Shown here piece after piece: positions 5,730-7,974 of a stretch of DNA of 7,974 nucleotides (its first letter is position 1; each line of letters begins with the position of its first letter). The notes below the pieces were generated by a model. The model did not search any database. It was not told the origin of the DNA and worked only from the letters and a program-made list of their open reading frames with translations. The stretch is from an uncultured Thermomicrobiales bacterium. Its GTDB lineage: Bacteria > Chloroflexota > Chloroflexia > Thermomicrobiales > UBA6265. A program made the position numbers and the translations under genes. The stretch covers positions 1 through 7,974 of the forward strand of contig CADCWH010000325.1 of NCBI GenBank assembly GCA_902806395.1, given 5' to 3'.

Positions 5730-7654
5730 CTCCCTCCTTCTCGTGGGTCCGCCGGATCTCCGCCCTGACAGCCGTGGGTCTCGTGAGCCTCGGCTTCATG
5801 GCTTCCAGCGCGATTACCGACGCCCGGTGGCTCTCCTTGCTCGGGTCCGCCTGGCTCCTGCTCTTGGTCGCCCTCTGGGTGCCGATCCCAGACACCGTCC
5901 CGGCTTTCAGCCGGGGAGTCGTTCGGACCGGGATCATCCTGGGTTCGGTATTCGTCCTGCTGGTGGCACAGGTAATCCGGCTCCAGGTGATCCAGAGCGA
6001 GCGGATCACCAATCGGATCGCCGTCGCCCCCAACGGCGATGTGGTGACGAACGGTCGCCTCCTCAATGACGACGTCCGAATCAGGAGGGGTCGGATCACC
6101 GACCGGAACGGGACGATCCTGGCGGATTCGGTCCAGCGCGGCTCGGCCTGGGGGCGGGTCTATCCCGAGCCGACGTGCGGCTACGTCGTTGGCTACTACG
6201 CCCCACTGACGGTGGGGGTGGACGGTTTGGAGGCTAGCTACGACGACGTCCTCTCCGGTACCGCGGCATCCACTGTTTGGGAGCGATGGCAACGAGACGT
6301 GCTGCACCGCAATCAGGAGGGTGCAGACTTGGCCCTCACCCTGGACGCCGACCTGCAGCGGTATGCCCATGAGCTGATGGGCGACCGGCCCGGCGCCGCG
6401 ATCCTGGTTGAGGTCGGCACCGGCCGCGTCCTGACCCTCGCTAGCACGCCCTACTACGATGCCAATCAGGTCTCTGCCGTCACGGCGCAGGATGCGGCGG
6501 CCTCGACCGAGTACTACTCGACGTTGCTCGCGGACCCCGGTCTCCCCCTGATCCAGCGGGCGACCGAGGCGCTGTACACGCCGGGATCGATCTTCAAGGT
6601 GATCACGGCGGCGGCGGCGATCGACCTCGGCTTCGCGTCCCCAGACCGGGTCTATGAGGACGACGGAGACCTTGACGTCGAGGGGAGGATCATCGTCGAG
6701 AACAACCGACCCGACGAGCGGACCGATTGGACGCTGACCGATAGCCTTGCCTGGTCATTGAACGTGGTGTTCGCCCAGGTCGGTCTGGCCGTGGGGGCCC
6801 AGAACCTGACCGAGTACAGCCGTGCCTTTGGGTTCGACGACGCACTCCCATTCGACGTCACCCTGAGCGAGAGCCAGGTCGCCTCTGACGACGACTTCTT
6901 GAACGCGCTGCCCGCACTGGCCGATACCTCGTTTGGCCAGGGGCAGCTGCTCGCGAACCCACTGCACATGGCAATGGTCGCCGCCGCGATCGCGAATGGG
7001 GGCCAGATGATGCGACCGTACTTGGTGGAGACGGTGACCGCCAATGACGGCACGGTGGTCGAGCACGTTGAGCCCATGGTCTACCGCACGCCGGTGTCAC
7101 CGGAGACGGCCGCTCAGGTGGAGGAGATGATGGTCGGGGCGGTGACCACCGGCTACGCGTCGGCGGCCTCCATCCCGGGCCTCAGAGTCGGCGGAAAGAC
7201 AGGCACGGCCGAGGTAGAGGGCCAAGAACCGCATGCCTGGTTCATCGGGTTCGCCGGCACGGACACCCCCGAGTACGCCGTTGCCGTGGTACTGGAAAAT
7301 GCCGGGGCCGGAATGGCGGGATCTCAGGTGATCGGGCGCGAGTTGTTGTCGGCCGCGGTTTCTGACCAGGTCGTGGCGGCATCTCCCAGGGCGGAGGAGC
7401 AAGCGTACGTACAGACTTTTTCGGGAGTCCCAATGTGGGAAGTGGACCCCTGGGGTGGTATACTTGCTCATGCGATCAGAGGTTCGTCACCGAGTCGAGC
7501 GCGTGCGCCGGAAGCGGTTCGAAGGAGTCGTCCGCGACGCCATCCGGTCGCTCCCAGCACCGGTCGTAGCCATGCTGGACAACGTGGCGGTGGTGGTCGA
7601 AGACGAGCCGCGTCGGGGACAACACCCCGTAGATGGCGACCCGGACGACGGTGA
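5726..7654 (+). CDS. pbpA: Class B penicillin-binding protein (PbpA-like transpeptidase)
   Basis: D,D-transpeptidase that cross-links peptidoglycan, partner of the preceding SEDS protein. The open frame is 642 residues. The catalytic triad motifs are complete: SIFK (S288, K291), SLN (S344, N346) and KTGT (491-494). RGRITDRNGT (121-130) opens the pedestal domain, which is short as in actinobacterial PbpA, and VYPEP...GYY (145-158) also resembles PbpA. Three hydrophobic helices (about 11-30, 35-55, 68-86) precede it, where class B PBPs normally have one; an odd number still places the catalytic domain outside. The start is ATGA-overlapped with the SEDS gene and has no separate ribosome site. 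Recognisable homology ends near residue 545. The last 60 or so residues are Arg-rich and lie out of frame over the metallopeptidase gene, so the true C-terminus may be shorter if a frameshift is present. Confidence 0.92.
   Translation: MTPSFSWVRRISALTAVGLVSLGFMASSAITDARWLSLLGSAWLLLLVALWVPIPDTVPAFSRGVVRTGIILGSVFVLLVAQVIRLQVIQSERITNRIAVAPNGDVVTNGRLLNDDVRIRRGRITDRNGTILADSVQRGSAWGRVYPEPTCGYVVGYYAPLTVGVDGLEASYDDVLSGTAASTVWERWQRDVLHRNQEGADLALTLDADLQRYAHELMGDRPGAAILVEVGTGRVLTLASTPYYDANQVSAVTAQDAAASTEYYSTLLADPGLPLIQRATEALYTPGSIFKVITAAAAIDLGFASPDRVYEDDGDLDVEGRIIVENNRPDERTDWTLTDSLAWSLNVVFAQVGLAVGAQNLTEYSRAFGFDDALPFDVTLSESQVASDDDFLNALPALADTSFGQGQLLANPLHMAMVAAAIANGGQMMRPYLVETVTANDGTVVEHVEPMVYRTPVSPETAAQVEEMMVGAVTTGYASAASIPGLRVGGKTGTAEVEGQEPHAWFIGFAGTDTPEYAVAVVLENAGAGMAGSQVIGRELLSAAVSDQVVAASPRAEEQAYVQTFSGVPMWEVDPWGGILAHAIRGSSPSRARAPEAVRRSRPRRHPVAPSTGRSHAGQRGGGGRRRAASGTTPRRWRPGRR
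7454..7464 (+). promoter_or_regulatory. Extended -10 promoter for the metallopeptidase gene (leaderless start)
   Basis: GGTGGTATACT contains TG-N-TATACT and differs at one base from the extended -10 found upstream of rpsO. The last T of the hexamer is 5 nt before the ATG at 7470, so transcription would begin at or within a base or two of that ATG and give a leaderless mRNA. No clear -35 box is seen at 17 nt. The element lies inside the 3' part of the pbp frame, so the gene would be made both from the operon and from its own promoter. Confidence 0.45.
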
Positions 7655-7874
7655 TGACCTCTTCGGCTACTACGAAGGCACCCCACTGACCGATCGCACT
7701 TCCTCGTATGGCTTGCAGACTCCCGACCGGATCGTGATTTTTCGCAAGCCGCTCGAGCGAGCGTTCCCCGATCCGGCAACGCTGCGCGACGAGGTGATGG
7801 TGACGATCATCCACGAGCTGGCCCACCACGTCGGCTACGATGAGGCCGGGATCGCGGCTCGGGGGTGGGAATGA
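7470..7874 (+). CDS. Small zincin-like metallopeptidase (HExxH family)
   Basis: Predicted zinc metallopeptidase of the minimal one-domain type (Zincin_1-like; family assignment from memory of the motif). Counting from the ATG at 7470 it has 134 residues, a usual length for that family. TIIHELAHHVGYDE at about 112-125 supplies HExxH (H115, E116, H119) and the following G122 and D124. The family shows the same HHxGxD spacing, and the Asp is the likely third metal ligand. The N-terminus is basic and there is no signal peptide or membrane helix, so it is probably cytoplasmic; its substrate is unknown. In-frame GTG (7455) and TTG (7464) starts lie upstream. The ATG is preferred because it sits 5 nt after a -10 element; GGGGTGG at 7452-7458 could also serve as a weak ribosome site. 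It overlaps the pbp frame out of phase by 185 nt and overlaps the next ORF by ATGA. Confidence 0.85.
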   Translation: MRSEVRHRVERVRRKRFEGVVRDAIRSLPAPVVAMLDNVAVVVEDEPRRGQHPVDGDPDDGDDLFGYYEGTPLTDRTSSYGLQTPDRIVIFRKPLERAFPDPATLRDEVMVTIIHELAHHVGYDEAGIAARGWE

Positions 7875-7974
7875 CGCCTGGCCAAGCACCGGTCCCTCGG
7901 GATCCCGCCGGTCGGCGCGACCCGGCCGCCGTCGAGATGATCGGGCTAGGTTTCGCCTCGCTGGTTCGGCATCC
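7871..7974 (+). CDS. Start of an unidentified ORF (partial, runs off window end)
   Basis: An ATG at 7871 overlaps the metallopeptidase stop as ATGA, and GGGGGTGGGA immediately upstream could be a ribosome site. The frame stays open for 34 codons to the window edge. The product begins MTPGQAPVPRDPAGRRD and then becomes more hydrophobic (EMIGLGFASLV at 22-32), which might lead into a membrane helix. Nothing identifies its function. Support comes from the coupling overlap, which matches the rest of this operon; 34 open codons in GC-rich DNA is weak evidence by itself. Confidence 0.5.
   Translation, partial: MTPGQAPVPRDPAGRRDPAAVEMIGLGFASLVRH

Noticed and set aside
5265..6370. Minus-strand ORFs opposite rodA and pbpA
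   Set aside because: Antisense to genes with complete catalytic motifs and without recognisable domains.
1..7974. CRISPR array, tRNA, rRNA, transposase or phage genes
   Set aside because: No regularly spaced repeats, tRNA-like arms, rRNA motifs or transposase/integrase sequences were seen.

Overview
This is a GC-rich chromosomal window from a bacterium. It holds two divergent gene blocks separated by a 172-bp promoter region. The SEDS/penicillin-binding-protein pair resembles the RodA-PbpA type of Actinobacteria. Together with a CXC-type MTA phosphorylase and a small zincin-like metallopeptidase, this suggests Chloroflexota (Thermomicrobia-like) or Actinobacteriota. The taxonomic guess is weak and rests only on protein resemblance.

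Minus-strand block (3325 down to 193): rpsO (ribosomal protein S15), then a 415-bp intergenic region carrying several strong hairpins, then pnp (polynucleotide phosphorylase). This is the classic rpsO-pnp order. The PNPase has the full RNase PH-RNase PH-KH-S1 architecture plus an unusually long Arg/Gly/Pro-rich tail. The hairpin-rich region between the genes is a candidate site of RNA processing or autoregulation.

Window start (1-323): the 3' end of pnp meets an inverted second copy of itself. The first 129 bases on the + strand encode the last 42 residues of the same PNPase tail. The two copies are identical over 80 bp. They then differ only at third codon positions and in the stop codon, and they meet at a single central base inside a terminator-like hairpin. 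This is either a convergent second pnp copy or a fold-back/strain-chimera assembly, and it is the most notable structure in the window.

Plus-strand block (3498 to the window end): mtnP (methylthioadenosine phosphorylase), a RodA-type SEDS glycosyltransferase, a PbpA-type class B penicillin-binding protein, a small HExxH metallopeptidase, and the start of a further ORF. Spacing is tight: 6 nt, an ATGA overlap, a long out-of-frame overlap, and another ATGA overlap, so it reads as one operon. RodA polymerises glycan strands and the PBP cross-links them. MtnP recycles methylthioadenosine and is an unexpected neighbour. The metallopeptidase also has its own likely extended -10 promoter, placed so that the transcript would begin at its ATG.
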